Notes: generated by a model not told the origin, from the letters alone. A DNA stretch of 64,000 nucleotides from Acinetobacter sp. ANC 3813 (GCF_002135435.1 NZ_NEGK01000003.1:248001-312000), one strand, 5' to 3'. Shown: positions 37,956 through 48,218, numbered from the stretch's first letter. Made by a program: numbers and translations.

Positions 37956-38768
37956 ATGCATAGAGTAACATTCAAAACAATCAGCATTCCGTTTGTTTCG
38001 CTATGTTGCATATTCAGTAACACAGCTCAAGCCGATGATGCAGCAGAACTTGCGAAAAAGCTTTCCAACCCTGTGGCAGATGTCATCAATATGCCATTTC
38101 AGCTGAACTATGACCAAAACATAGGCCCTGCTGAAAATATTGAACGCTACCAACTGAATATTCAACCTGTTATTCCAATCAAGCTGAATGATGATTGGAA
38201 TGTCATTTCGCGTACCGTTTTGCCAGTCATTTACCAGCAATATGACGGCATGAATAAAGACGATGACTGGGGTGTCGGCGATATTACCCAAAGCTTTTTC
38301 TTTACTCCAACACCCAAAAGCCCTGATGGCCTAATTTTAGGCTTTGGCCCTGTTATTTATCTGCCTACTGCATCTGAAAAAGTATTTGGCCCAGACCAAT
38401 ATGGACTCGGACCAACTGCTGTGATTGCCAAGCAAACCAATGGCTGGACGGTTGGCGCACTGGCAAACCACATTTGGGCAGTGGAAAAAAAAGACGGTGA
38501 CGAAGGTATCAACAATACCTTTTTGCAGCCCTTTATTAACTACACCACACCTACCAGTGTGACCTATTCATTAAATACAGAAAGCACTTATGACTGGAAC
38601 ACAGATGATTACACCATTCCTGTTAATTTAAGTGCGACAAAAATTGTCAAAATTGAAAAACAACTGATTAGCGTTGGTGCTGGCGTACGTTACTGGGCAC
38701 ATGATACAGACAGTAGCCCGAAAGATTTTGGCGTACGTTTAATCGCCTCTTTCATTTTTCCTAAGTAA
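37956..38768 (+). CDS. Outer-membrane beta-barrel protein, second of the cluster
   Basis: The 270 residues have a signal peptide (cleaved near AQADDA). Barrel strands end in VRLIASFIFPK. Motifs such as LQPVIPIKL-type strands, DDWGVGDITQSFFFTP and GFGPVIYLPTAS place it in the same broad PF13557-like barrel group as the preceding gene, though the two are only distantly alike. 22 bases separate the genes, so they are cotranscribed. Likely a channel for a hydrophobic substrate (inference). Confidence 0.72.
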   Translation: MHRVTFKTISIPFVSLCCIFSNTAQADDAAELAKKLSNPVADVINMPFQLNYDQNIGPAENIERYQLNIQPVIPIKLNDDWNVISRTVLPVIYQQYDGMNKDDDWGVGDITQSFFFTPTPKSPDGLILGFGPVIYLPTASEKVFGPDQYGLGPTAVIAKQTNGWTVGALANHIWAVEKKDGDEGINNTFLQPFINYTTPTSVTYSLNTESTYDWNTDDYTIPVNLSATKIVKIEKQLISVGAGVRYWAHDTDSSPKDFGVRLIASFIFPK

Positions 38769-38811
38769 TTCATTTAACCACTTCATTTAATCAACTTGAG
38801 TAAAAATAAAT

Positions 38812-39834
38812 ATGGAATTTTCAAACAAAGCACTCGTACTAGCAGCATTAGTTACAAGCTCATTACAACTTCACGCTGCACCCACACCCGTCACTATTGA
38901 TAACTTTGTCCGCGCAGAAAGTGATTTATTTTTCAAAAATATTGCAGTGGCAAACAAAGGCTTTGGTAAATTCACTCACACGCGTGAACCTGCCCCACTC
39001 GATCAACAAAATGTGGTACGCCTTAATCGCGATACATTATATTCTTCTGGTGTATTTGATCTAGCAGCTGGACCACTCACCATTACTTTACCAGATGCAG
39101 GTAAACGTTTTATTTCAATGCAAGTAATTTCACAGGATCAATATACCCCAATGGTGGTATACAAACCTGGTAGTTACACACTGAACGAACAAAATGTAGG
39201 TACACGCTATGTCGCCTTAGCAATACGTACATTTACCAATCCAGATGATCCTAAAGATCTGAAAATTGCGCATAAAATTCAAGACAGCATTAAAGTGTCC
39301 CAACCGGGTGGCCCAGGTAAACTTGAACTGCCTGAATGGGATACTGTAAGCCAAAAAGAAACCCGCGAAGCACTGCTTGTACTGAATAAACCATTGCCAA
39401 ATACCAACGGTATGTTTGGTAAGAAAAATGAAGTCGATCCAGTTCGCTATCTAATTGGGGCTGCATCTGCATGGGGTGGCAATCCACAACGTGATGCAAC
39501 CTACTTAAACGTCTACCCAGAAAAAAATGATGGGAAAACTGTACATACCATTACTATACCGAACAACGTACCAGTGAATGGCTTCTGGTCTATCAGCGTT
39601 TATAACAAAGATGGATATTTCCAAAAGAACGATATCGATCGTTACACACTGAACAACATTACAGCCAAAGCAGATAAAGATGGTCAATATAAGATTCAGT
39701 TTGGCAACTGCACCAAGTCCACAGTCAACTGCTTACCAACTACAGATGGTTGGAACTACATGGTTCGCTTGTATCAGCCACAAGAGTCTATTTTGAATGG
39801 AACATGGAAATTCCCTGTTGCTCAGCCTAAATAA
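38812..39834 (+). CDS. Secreted DUF1254/DUF1214 protein, short form
   Basis: The 340-residue protein has a signal peptide (ends LHAA). It has DUF1254-like N-terminal sequence (VVRLNRDTLYSSGVFDLAAGP, ISMQVISQDQY) and a DUF1214-like C-terminal part (VPVNGFWSISVYNKDGYF, LYQPQESILNGTWKFP). Two cysteines (NCTKSTVNC) may form a disulfide. Periplasmic. The biochemical role of these domains is unknown to me; they are common beside catabolic and oxidoreductase genes. Third gene of the cluster. Confidence 0.8.
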   Translation: MEFSNKALVLAALVTSSLQLHAAPTPVTIDNFVRAESDLFFKNIAVANKGFGKFTHTREPAPLDQQNVVRLNRDTLYSSGVFDLAAGPLTITLPDAGKRFISMQVISQDQYTPMVVYKPGSYTLNEQNVGTRYVALAIRTFTNPDDPKDLKIAHKIQDSIKVSQPGGPGKLELPEWDTVSQKETREALLVLNKPLPNTNGMFGKKNEVDPVRYLIGAASAWGGNPQRDATYLNVYPEKNDGKTVHTITIPNNVPVNGFWSISVYNKDGYFQKNDIDRYTLNNITAKADKDGQYKIQFGNCTKSTVNCLPTTDGWNYMVRLYQPQESILNGTWKFPVAQPK

Positions 39835-39883
39835 ATGACGCTAAGGGAAGTATTTGCTTCCCTTTTGTTTTTGATCTGCTCAA

Positions 39884-41302
39884 ATGGAATACATAAATAT
39901 GATGATGAATAATAAATTTTTAATGGCGGCGGCCATTGGATTGAGCCTAGGTATGAGTCCTGCGGCGATTGCTAAACTCACCGAACAGCAAGCTGTTGCT
40001 CTCGTTAAAGACGCCTATACTTATGGCTACCCGATTGTAGACAGCTATCGAATCCAGCACTCATACTTTATTGATAAAGCAAATCCCGAATATAAAGGTG
40101 AATGGAATAAAGTTCACAATGTTGCACGCGTCTTTACCCCAAAAGACACCGCCATTCAAACACCAAACTCTGACACGCCTTATTCATTTGTTGGCGTAGA
40201 TTTACGCACCGAACCCATGGTCATTAGCGTACCCAAAGTAGATGCTAAACGATATTACTCTATCCAAATGATTGATATGTTTACTCATAACTTTGATTAT
40301 ATTGGTAGCCGTGCAACGGGTAATGAAGCAGGCAATTTCTTATTGGCTGGCCCAGACTGGAACGGTAAAATCCCTAAAAATATCAAAAAAGTGATTCGTA
40401 CTGAAACGGATCTTGCCTTTTTGCTCTATCGCACTCAGCTGTTAAATGACAAAGACCTTGACAATGTCAAACAAGTGCAAGCCCAATATAAAATCACACC
40501 ACTGTCTCAATTTTGGGGTCAAAAAGCGCCGAAAGCCGCGCCTGCAATTAACTTTATTCAACCTTTAACACTCGAAGAACAAAAAACATCACCTGAATTT
40601 TTCAATATCCTGAATTTCACGCTGCAATACACCAATGTTCATCCAAGTGAAAAACAAATGTTGAAAAATTTTGAGCAAATTGGTGTCAAAGCTGGTCAAC
40701 CTTTTGAGATTTCAAAACTTGATCCTGTCGTACAGGCTGCTATTCCAAAAGGCATTGAGCAAGCTTGGGCTAGCCTACAAGATCGTAAAGTGAATTATCT
40801 AGACAAAGGCTTAATTAAATCATCCGATGGTTTTACGACCCGCGAAAAACTCAATGGTCGCTATCTTGATCGCATGATGGGTGCAGTATTTGGTATTTAT
40901 GGCAATAGTGCTGAAGAAGCCATTTACCCAACTTATTTTATAGATTCTACAGGTCAGCCTTTAGATGGTAAAAACAAATATCAAATCACCTTCCCCGCTG
41001 GACAACTTCCACCTGCAAAATCCTTCTGGTCTATGACCATGTACACCATGCCAGACAGTTTACTGTATGACAACGAGTTGAATCGCTATCTGATTAACTC
41101 ATCAATGACAGATCAGCTCATCAAAAACAAAGATGGCTCAATCACGCTTTATTTACAAAATGAAGCGCCAACTGCAAATAAAAAAGCCAATTGGCTTCCT
41201 GCACCCAAAGGACCATTTGCATCCATTATGCGCATTTATTGGCCTGAGCAAAGTGTCATTGATGGCACTTGGAAAGAACCAAAACTAATTAGGGTGAAAT
41301 AA
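39884..41302 (+). CDS. Secreted DUF1254/DUF1214 protein, long form
   Basis: The 472-residue protein has a signal peptide (ends AAIAK). DUF1254 features are AYTYGYPIVDSYRIQ, QTPNSDTPYSFVGVDLRTEP and RYYSIQMIDMFTHNFDYIGSR. DUF1214 features are AKSFWSMTMYTMPDSLLYDN and the C-terminal PEQSVIDGTWKEP. It shares the ending and core with the preceding gene product, so the two form a long/short pair. The start may be any of the ATG codons at 39884 or 39899-39905. Followed by a terminator. Confidence 0.82.
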   Translation: MEYINMMMNNKFLMAAAIGLSLGMSPAAIAKLTEQQAVALVKDAYTYGYPIVDSYRIQHSYFIDKANPEYKGEWNKVHNVARVFTPKDTAIQTPNSDTPYSFVGVDLRTEPMVISVPKVDAKRYYSIQMIDMFTHNFDYIGSRATGNEAGNFLLAGPDWNGKIPKNIKKVIRTETDLAFLLYRTQLLNDKDLDNVKQVQAQYKITPLSQFWGQKAPKAAPAINFIQPLTLEEQKTSPEFFNILNFTLQYTNVHPSEKQMLKNFEQIGVKAGQPFEISKLDPVVQAAIPKGIEQAWASLQDRKVNYLDKGLIKSSDGFTTREKLNGRYLDRMMGAVFGIYGNSAEEAIYPTYFIDSTGQPLDGKNKYQITFPAGQLPPAKSFWSMTMYTMPDSLLYDNELNRYLINSSMTDQLIKNKDGSITLYLQNEAPTANKKANWLPAPKGPFASIMRIYWPEQSVIDGTWKEPKLIRVK

Positions 41303-41315
41303 TTCCCCTTATTAT

Positions 41316-41346
41316 AAGACAGCCTATAATTAGGCTGTCTTTTTCA
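41316..41346 (+). terminator. Terminator after the DUF1254 genes
   Basis: An 11-bp perfect stem AAGACAGCCTA / TAGGCTGTCTT with a TAAT loop and T-run. It separates the four secreted-protein genes from the oxygenase gene. Confidence 0.92.
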
Positions 41347-41441
41347 TTTCTGCTTTTTAGAACACCAAGTCCAAATAATTGAAATATACCTAAACACTAG
41401 GCTGTCCTATATTCATATCAAGAAATTATGCCGATGCAGAT

Positions 41442-42491
41442 ATGAACAGTAAAATAAATACCTATAACCCCGACTTACCTGTTCACATGACTTTTGAAGA
41501 GCATGATTGGCATCTACTGGCAGAGTATTGGTATCCGATTGCATTAGCGCGTGATATCAGTGAACAGCCTTATGGCACCATGCTTTTAGATATGCCTTTG
41601 GTCATTTATAAAATAGCTGATGAACTGGTTGTTGCCAAAGATGCCTGCCCTCACCGCGGTGTACCGCTGAGTTTAGGCAAAAATGATGGACAAGGCGTCG
41701 TGTGCCGCTATCATGGCTTGCGCTTTGGTGAGCAAGGTCATTGCAACCGTATTCCTGCCCATCCTGAGCACCAAATTTCACCCCGCTTTAATTTACGTAC
41801 TTATGCTGCTGTTGAACGCTATGGATTGATTTGGTGCTCACTCAGTGCCAATAAAGATGCAGAACCTAATATTCCCTCAATGCCTTTTTGGGATAATACT
41901 GATTACCAGCAATTGGTGTGTCCAACGGTAGATTTTCAATGTTTTGCAGGCCGCCAACTTGAAGGGTTTATAGATGTGGCTCATTTTGCATGGGTACATC
42001 CAGATACTTTTGGTGATCCTGAAAATACAGAAGTGCCTGACTATAAAACTTTCGAGACCGAAACAGGATTTAATTCAGATTATTGGAGCAGTGTTGGACG
42101 CTACCCGATTGGCTTGGATCAACGAGGCAAAGAGGGTTTCCAATGGTTACGCCATTTTGAAATTCACCTGCCCTTTACCGCAACGCTGACCATTCATTTT
42201 CCAAACGACAGCAAGCAAGTGATTATGAATGCTGCATCCCCTATGACGGCCCGCTCTACACGCCTATTTGCACCGATTTGCCGTAATTATGACAAAGACT
42301 TGCCTGTAGAAGATGCTTACGACTTCAACCTGAAAATATTTGAGGAAGACCGCTTAGTGTCTGAATCGCAAAAGCCTGAATATTTGCCCTTAGATTTAAG
42401 CATCGAAGCGCATTTTCCAGCGGATCGCAGTTCGAGTATGTACCGTAAATTACTGCGTAAGAAAGGTTTTAGTCCATTGTTTGCGGCATAA
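41442..42491 (+). CDS. Rieske [2Fe-2S] aromatic ring-hydroxylating oxygenase, alpha subunit
   Basis: A cytoplasmic oxygenase subunit of 349 residues. Rieske ligands are C69-x-H71 and C88-x2-H91 (CPHRG, CRYHG). The mononuclear iron site is D178..H181..H186 in FIDVAHFAWVHPDTFG. This compact class resembles VanA-type demethylases and related one-component-alpha (alpha3) oxygenases. No reductase (VanB-type) or ferredoxin gene is in the window, so electrons must come from elsewhere. The downstream convergent MFS importer supports an aromatic acid or ether substrate (inference). It has its own upstream region after a terminator. Confidence 0.88.
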   Translation: MNSKINTYNPDLPVHMTFEEHDWHLLAEYWYPIALARDISEQPYGTMLLDMPLVIYKIADELVVAKDACPHRGVPLSLGKNDGQGVVCRYHGLRFGEQGHCNRIPAHPEHQISPRFNLRTYAAVERYGLIWCSLSANKDAEPNIPSMPFWDNTDYQQLVCPTVDFQCFAGRQLEGFIDVAHFAWVHPDTFGDPENTEVPDYKTFETETGFNSDYWSSVGRYPIGLDQRGKEGFQWLRHFEIHLPFTATLTIHFPNDSKQVIMNAASPMTARSTRLFAPICRNYDKDLPVEDAYDFNLKIFEEDRLVSESQKPEYLPLDLSIEAHFPADRSSSMYRKLLRKKGFSPLFAA

Positions 42492-42517
42492 AAAAGAGGC
42501 CCTAAGACCTTTTTTAC
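42490..42517. terminator. Weak terminator between the oxygenase and MFS genes
   Basis: An A-run with AGG and CCT and a T-run can pair around CCCTAAGA. The GC core is short, so this is a weak call. It lies exactly between convergent stops. Confidence 0.4.
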
Positions 42518-42526
42518 TGTCTTGGT

Positions 42527-43897
42527 TTAGTGAACAAGTTCAGCACGGCCAACGGCTTGCGCTGAATTTTTATTACTGCCTTTAATGAGTAAAATACATA
42601 TAAAAGCTGCAATTAAAGGCACGCCTAGGGCAAAGAAATAACCCGAAATACCAAATTTATTTAAGATGACACCACCAATTGCCGAACCAATAATAGCACC
42701 GAAGCGCCCCATGCCTATTGCCCAGCCTGTCGCTGTCGCTCTAATTTGTGACGGGTATGATTGGACAACTAAATAATTCAGCGCCAATTGCTGGCCTCCA
42801 ATTCCAAAACCAGCCAACGCAATTAAGATAAAAATGTACATCCATTGCTGCGAATGGATCAGTGAGCCTAGACCTAAAACCACACCTAAACCTACAATCA
42901 ACATAAAAGATAGAATTTTAGCGGTATTCAATTTTGGCAAAAAATATGCCAGCGGCAATGCAAACATAATAAATGCTGCATTCACTGTAACTGATGCATA
43001 AGGCGCTTGTTCAGGCGCCAATCCTGCCTGTTTTAAAATAGTTGGCAGCCACGATAGCAGCATAAACCATGCAATCCAATTAAAGAAATAGACACCCCAC
43101 ACCCCAGCTGTCGTTTTTGCCAACCCATTATGAAACAGCAGAGAAAAATGCATTTTCTCGTTACGAGCTGGGCTTAAATCTGCCAAATCTTGATCAGAAA
43201 TATCTATCCTTTCATTATTAATCCGCTCAAGAATGACCGCAATTTTTTGCTTTGTTTCAGCGCCCTTCTGCTGCACCAAATATTCCAATGACTCTGGCAG
43301 CATAAAATACAATGCCGCTAAAAAAGCCAATGGCAATGCGCCGCCAATGATATAAATTCCTTGCCAGCCCCAAATGGGTAAAATCTTAGCCGCGAGCAAG
43401 CCACCAATCATTGCCCCTGCTGGCAATGCCAAAAGTACACAGGTCGTTACTGTACCTTTGTATTTTTGAGGAGAATATTCAGCTGCTAAGGCCAAAAGAA
43501 CAGGCGTTGCTCCCCCCATTCCTAACCCAGCAATAACGCGAAGAATCAAAATTTGATCTACATTGCTAACAAATGCTGTGAGTAATGTTGAAGTAGAAAA
43601 AATAGCTACACAAAACAGTAAGGTTTTTCTGCGTCCTAGCTTATCGCCCAAAATACCTAACAGCATCGCACCTACAGTCATCCCAACAATGCCAGCTGTT
43701 AAAATTGGCGCCAAAGCACCTGCTTCCAAACCAAAATGCTCAAGCAATGCAGGTGCTGTAAATGCCACTGCTTGCGTGTCAAAACCATCAAATAAAGCAA
43801 TAATAAAACATAGAACAATCACCCGCCATTGAAAGCCCGAAATGCCCTTATTCAATGTAGCTTTTATCATTGAAGCATCTTTTAAAACGTGATCCAT
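42527..43897 (-). CDS. MFS transporter, aromatic acid:H+ symporter (AAHS) family
   Basis: The 456-residue, 12-helix protein has AAHS hallmarks: DGFDTQAVAFTAPAL in helix 1 with the essential Asp, GDKLGRRKTLL in loop 2-3, and GWQGIYIIGGALPL. Close families are PcaK, BenK, VanK and MhpT. It likely imports the substrate of the neighbouring Rieske oxygenase. It is transcribed toward the oxygenase gene, so the two are convergent, not an operon. The start at 43897 or an internal ATG at codon 10 is undecided. Confidence 0.88.
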   Translation of the reverse strand: MDHVLKDASMIKATLNKGISGFQWRVIVLCFIIALFDGFDTQAVAFTAPALLEHFGLEAGALAPILTAGIVGMTVGAMLLGILGDKLGRRKTLLFCVAIFSTSTLLTAFVSNVDQILILRVIAGLGMGGATPVLLALAAEYSPQKYKGTVTTCVLLALPAGAMIGGLLAAKILPIWGWQGIYIIGGALPLAFLAALYFMLPESLEYLVQQKGAETKQKIAVILERINNERIDISDQDLADLSPARNEKMHFSLLFHNGLAKTTAGVWGVYFFNWIAWFMLLSWLPTILKQAGLAPEQAPYASVTVNAAFIMFALPLAYFLPKLNTAKILSFMLIVGLGVVLGLGSLIHSQQWMYIFILIALAGFGIGGQQLALNYLVVQSYPSQIRATATGWAIGMGRFGAIIGSAIGGVILNKFGISGYFFALGVPLIAAFICILLIKGSNKNSAQAVGRAELVH

Positions 43898-44010
43898 ACA
43901 CTGTCTTCAATCGTCCATAAACTTATCTACTGTAGAAATACTTTCACTAATGGTCAAAGATCAATAAAATATAAAAATATACTTTTAACGATATACGACT
44001 AAATCAAATT

Positions 44011-44040
44011 CAAAAAAAAGGAGCTCTTACGAGCTCCTAT
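44011..44040 (-). terminator. Terminator of dat-ddc
   Basis: On the minus strand AGGAGCTC-GTAA-GAGCTCCT is followed by eight T. Confidence 0.92.
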
Positions 44041-44062
44041 TTCTACAACTGCAAAATGACGA

Positions 44063-45595
44063 TTAGTCAATTGCCGGTGTATATGTACCGTCAGCGATTG
44101 GGCCTTTGATACGATCCGCTTCTGCAAGCACAAGAGCAAGCAAATTCTTCACGTTATCCAAAGTCGCTACTGGGCTTAAAGTCGTCATTTTCAAAGATTG
44201 AACCTGACCCACTTTAGTTACACCAATATTCGCTTCACCGCGTGCAAACAATTCGTCTGCTACGTTTTGGTTCAGTGTATCAAGCAATTCAGCTGGGTAG
44301 CCTTCAGGGATTACACGGAACAATACAGATGCAAACTGAGGATCAACTAGCATTTCTAGACCGTCAGTTGCAGTAATATAGTCTGCAACATCACGTGTTA
44401 AACCTACACCGTGATCGATCATCGAACCGTATAGTTCTTCACCCAATGCTTCAACCGTCATCCACAATTTCAACGCGTCAAAACGGCGAGTTGTTTGCAG
44501 TGACTTAGACACTAAGTTAGGAACGCCATGCTCTTCGTCATAAGCAGAGTTTAAGTACTCAGCTTCGTAGTGCATGAAACGGTAGTTTGCTTCGTCTTTT
44601 AACAAGAACGCGCCGCATGAAATCGTTTGGAAGTAATGCTTATGGAAATCAAGCGTTACTGAGTCAGACAGCTCAATACCGTCTAACATTGAACGATAGT
44701 CATTTGAAAGAATCAGTGCACCGCCCCAAGCTGCGTCGATATGCATCCACGCGCCATATTTGTTGGTGATTGCACGAACTTCTTTCAATGGGTCAATTGC
44801 GCCTGCATCGGTAGTACCTGCAGTTGCAACCACACATGCCACGATTTTGCCTTCAGACTGAAGATGAGCCATGGTTTTTTCAAGTGCGTCCATGTCCATG
44901 CGAGCATTCGCATCAACAGGAACAGTCACAACAGATTGGAAACCCATACCCATCATGGCCATGTTCTTTTGCACAGAGAAATGTGCATTTTCAGAACAGA
45001 TGACTTTAACGTTACGCATTGCTTCCGCAGGAACGCCATCACGCTGAACAGACCACGGATTGCCGTTTTCGTCTTTCCAGTTTTTCGCAATGCATGCATC
45101 ACGCGCAAGCAAAACGCCCATCAAGTTAGACTGCGTGCCGCCAGAGGTGAACACACCTGCCTGACCTGCGCCATAGCCTACTTTTTGACGAAGCCAGTCA
45201 ATCAGCTGAACTTCCATCAATGAACCTGCAGGGCTTTGATCCCATGAGTCCATAGACTGGTTAGTTGCGTTGATCAGCACTTCCGCGATTTGGCTAGTCA
45301 CCATCGTTGGGCAATGCAAATGCGCAAGAGAATGCGGATGATGCACTTTCAAGCTTTTGTTTAAAAAAAGCTCAACCATACGATCTAATGATTTTTGTAC
45401 ACCCATGCCTTCTTTCGAAGGGTTGAATGCAATTGCACTGCGAAGCTCTTTAATGCTGCCGCCGGTGTACATTTTGTCATTTTGCAACCATGCAGAAACG
45501 GCTTTAACCGCTTCGCCCATTGCCGACTGGTAGTCGGCAATAGATTGTGCATCATTGCAGAATAACGCTTTACGATGTTCTGCAAAATCAACCAT
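44063..45595 (-). CDS. ddc: L-2,4-diaminobutyrate decarboxylase
   Basis: The PLP-dependent group II decarboxylase that turns L-2,4-diaminobutyrate into 1,3-diaminopropane. The 510 residues include [29 protein letters not shown], and the PLP lysine in [10 protein letters not shown]. The dat-ddc pair was characterised in Acinetobacter baumannii, and loss of diaminopropane there impairs surface motility. The ATG overlaps the dat stop by one base (TAATG). Confidence 0.96.
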   Translation of the reverse strand: MVDFAEHRKALFCNDAQSIADYQSAMGEAVKAVSAWLQNDKMYTGGSIKELRSAIAFNPSKEGMGVQKSLDRMVELFLNKSLKVHHPHSLAHLHCPTMVTSQIAEVLINATNQSMDSWDQSPAGSLMEVQLIDWLRQKVGYGAGQAGVFTSGGTQSNLMGVLLARDACIAKNWKDENGNPWSVQRDGVPAEAMRNVKVICSENAHFSVQKNMAMMGMGFQSVVTVPVDANARMDMDALEKTMAHLQSEGKIVACVVATAGTTDAGAIDPLKEVRAITNKYGAWMHIDAAWGGALILSNDYRSMLDGIELSDSVTLDFHKHYFQTISCGAFLLKDEANYRFMHYEAEYLNSAYDEEHGVPNLVSKSLQTTRRFDALKLWMTVEALGEELYGSMIDHGVGLTRDVADYITATDGLEMLVDPQFASVLFRVIPEGYPAELLDTLNQNVADELFARGEANIGVTKVGQVQSLKMTTLSPVATLDNVKNLLALVLAEADRIKGPIADGTYTPAID

Positions 45596-46971
45596 TATTG
45601 CGCGCCTCGAGTTGCAACAAGTGCTTCTGCAAGTGCTTTCTTGAAGCGAACGATCACTTCTTCACACTCAGCTTGATTAATAATCAATGGGCAAAGCAGA
45701 CGGATTACAGTACCGTTGCGGCCACCTTTTTCCAACAGCAATTTGTTGTTGAAACAAGCTGTTTGAATAGCTGCAGCCAATTGAGAATCACCTGGTAATG
45801 AACCCATATGATCCGCTTTTTGACGTTCATCAACAATTTCAACACCAAGCATTAAGCCACGGCCGCGTACGTTGCCGATGCATGGGAATTCAGCAGCTAA
45901 TTTTTTAATTTCAGCTTGCAGGAAATCACCGCGCTCTTGTGCATTTTGCGCAAGATTTTGCTCTTTAATGGTTTTGATTGTTGCAAGACCAGTACCCATA
46001 GCAAGCTGGTTGCCGCGGAAAGTACCGGTATGGCCAGCAGGCTGCCATGCGTCAAACTTGCGTTTAATACCCAAAACTGCAAGCGGCAAACTGCCACCAA
46101 CTGCTTTAGACATTACAACCACGTCTGGCTCAATACCTGCGTGTTCAAATGCGAACATTTTGCCTGAACGCGCAAAGCCTGCTTGAACTTCGTCAAGAAT
46201 CAGTACGATGTTGTGCTTTTCAGTCACTTCACGGATTTTTTTCAGCCATTTAACAGGTGCAGTTACCACACCGCCTTCACCTTGGATTGCTTCCAAGATA
46301 ACAGCTGCAGGCTTAGTCACACCGCTTTCTACATCTTCAATGAAATTTTCGAAGTAGTAAGTTAAAGCATCAACACCTGCTTCACCGCCAATACCTAGCG
46401 GACAACGGTATTCATGCGGATACGGCATGAATTGTACGCCCGGCATTAAGCCGTTTACTGCATTTTTAGCAGACAGGTTGCCAGTCATCGCAAGCGAACC
46501 ATGAGTCATGCCATGGTAGCCGCCAGAGAAGCTGATTACAGTGCCGCGGCCTGTATATGTTTTCGCTAATTTGATCGCTGCTTCCGTGCCATCTGCACCA
46601 GATGGACCACAGAACTGCAGGCAATACTCTTCTTTACCGCCAGGCAATTGCTCAAGCAATGCTTCAGTAAATGCATCTTTTAAAGGTGTCGTTAAATCCA
46701 GAGTATGCAATGGGAGACCGCTAGCAAGCGTATCTTGAATACTTTGAATTACCGCAGGATGATTATGACCCAAAGCCAATGTTCCTGCCCCAGCTAAACA
46801 ATCGAGGTACTCTGTACCTTCAACATCAGTAACCCAGCAGCCTAAAGCTTTTGCTATCGCAAGTGGAAGTTTACGCGGATAGCTACGAACATTAGATTCC
46901 ATCTGACTTTGGCGAGTCAAATAGTATTCGTTAGTAGAATTAGCGGCAGGGTTTACAGAAGAAACGCTCAT
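45595..46971 (-). CDS. dat: L-2,4-diaminobutyrate:2-oxoglutarate aminotransferase
   Basis: A class-III aminotransferase that makes L-2,4-diaminobutyrate from aspartate semialdehyde with glutamate as donor. The 458 residues contain [42 protein letters not shown] and [14 protein letters not shown] with the PLP lysine. EctB and siderophore-type relatives are similar, but the overlap with ddc settles the role in diaminopropane formation. Confidence 0.96.
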   Translation of the reverse strand: MSVSSVNPAANSTNEYYLTRQSQMESNVRSYPRKLPLAIAKALGCWVTDVEGTEYLDCLAGAGTLALGHNHPAVIQSIQDTLASGLPLHTLDLTTPLKDAFTEALLEQLPGGKEEYCLQFCGPSGADGTEAAIKLAKTYTGRGTVISFSGGYHGMTHGSLAMTGNLSAKNAVNGLMPGVQFMPYPHEYRCPLGIGGEAGVDALTYYFENFIEDVESGVTKPAAVILEAIQGEGGVVTAPVKWLKKIREVTEKHNIVLILDEVQAGFARSGKMFAFEHAGIEPDVVVMSKAVGGSLPLAVLGIKRKFDAWQPAGHTGTFRGNQLAMGTGLATIKTIKEQNLAQNAQERGDFLQAEIKKLAAEFPCIGNVRGRGLMLGVEIVDERQKADHMGSLPGDSQLAAAIQTACFNNKLLLEKGGRNGTVIRLLCPLIINQAECEEVIVRFKKALAEALVATRGAQ

Positions 46972-47445
46972 ATCGAATTACCATCTCTGATATGGGTTGA
47001 AAGAAATAAGTCTGGTGACTTGCGGTCCTTTGACTCGGTGCTTTATAAATTCAGTTTGACGGCTTTTTTACACATCAAAACTAAGAGGCGGATGATACAG
47101 TTTTTTTCAGGAAAATAAACGACTTTTCTTGTCTAAATTCCCTAATTTCATCAAAAAAACTTATCTCATTTACCCATAGAATAAATTATCATCTTACAAT
47201 ATGACAGCACAAAGAAAAGCCCATAATTTTAGGTATTTTCTTATGAACTTTGTACTGTGTATAATCTTCAAATAATTGTGTAATTAAATCAATGTTTTTA
47301 CACAATATTAAATATTTATTAAAGATGAATTTAGCAGCATTTCACCTACAATATCTTCACAATGCTTGCAAGGATTATGCATAAACTGCGTTAAACTTTT
47401 TTTAAAATGCTGATAAAAGCGATAGTTAAAAACAATAGGTGTCTT
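46972..47445. other. Divergent intergenic region between dat and the SIMPL gene, with an inverted repeat
   Basis: No gene is seen in these 474 bases. On the plus strand TATAAT at 47260-47265 is a possible -10 with a weak -35. Just after it, ATTGTGTAA (47275-47283) and TTACACAAT (47298-47306) form a perfect 9-bp inverted repeat with a 14-base spacer, a possible operator or leader hairpin. Confidence 0.4.
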
Positions 47446-48147
47446 ATGCGTACATTCGTTCTCTCTGCTTTAACGGCAAGCCTTGCCTTTAGCGCCGCTG
47501 CAAATGCTCAAAATACAGAAGCATTAAATTACAATATTGTGAATATTCAAGCCGAAGCGACGCGCCAAGTGTCTAACGATGAAATGAGCGCGGTGCTTTA
47601 TATTGAAAAATCAAATAAACAGCCTGCGGAATTGGCTGCTCAAATTAACCAATTAATGACGCAAGCGGTAAATACTGCTCGCAAATATCAAAATGTTAAA
47701 ATCGAAACAGGTTCTCAAAGCACCTACCCGATTTATGACAATGACAGCCGTAAATTAAAAGAATGGCGCGGACGTGCAGAAGTGCGTTTAGAAAGTACGG
47801 ACTTTAAAGCAGCCAGCCAATTAATTAGCGAATTGCAGCAAAATTTCCAAACTCAATCGATCAATTTCTCTGTGTCTGATGCTCAGCGTAAAAAAGCTGA
47901 AAGTGAGTTAATGGTTGAAGCCTCTAAGAATTTTCAGCAGCGCGCACAAGTTTTGGCACAATCGTGGAATAAATCAGGCTATAACCTTGTTAACCTCAAT
48001 TTAAATACCAGCAATTATGGCGGCCAGCCAGTTCCGCGTATGGCAATGATGAAAGCGTCGGCAGCCGATGCAATGCCAGAACAGGAAATGGCAAGCGGTG
48101 AATCTAAAATCACTGTAAATGCCAACGGTACTGTACAGCTAAAATAA
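47446..48147 (+). CDS. SIMPL-domain (DUF541) periplasmic protein
   Basis: The 233-residue protein has a signal peptide (ends AANAQ). The SIMPL fold (PF04402) is shown by NIQAEATRQVSNDEMSAVLYIEK, KIETGSQSTYPIYD and WRGRAEVRLES. Relatives such as E. coli YggE and Brucella BP26 are periplasmic oligomers; YggE lowers oxidative stress by an unknown mechanism. ATG at 47446 has AGGTG seven bases upstream; an earlier in-frame ATG at 47407 lacks one and delays the signal peptide. Confidence 0.85.
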   Translation: MRTFVLSALTASLAFSAAANAQNTEALNYNIVNIQAEATRQVSNDEMSAVLYIEKSNKQPAELAAQINQLMTQAVNTARKYQNVKIETGSQSTYPIYDNDSRKLKEWRGRAEVRLESTDFKAASQLISELQQNFQTQSINFSVSDAQRKKAESELMVEASKNFQQRAQVLAQSWNKSGYNLVNLNLNTSNYGGQPVPRMAMMKASAADAMPEQEMASGESKITVNANGTVQLK

Positions 48148-48164
48148 CGGTAGCGAAATAATCG

Positions 48165-48218
48165 AGCCTTCTCTAAAGCACTCAATATCATTATTGGGCA
48201 AAAGAGAAGGCTTTTTTA
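48165..48218 (+). terminator. Terminator of the SIMPL-domain gene
   Basis: AGCCTTCTCT pairs with AGAGAAGGCT around a 28-base loop, followed by six T. Confidence 0.75.

Noticed and set aside
44587..46738. Several long plus-strand frames opposite dat and ddc
   Set aside because: They lack ribosome-binding sites, have odd cysteine- and histidine-rich composition, and mirror the codon pattern of dat and ddc.
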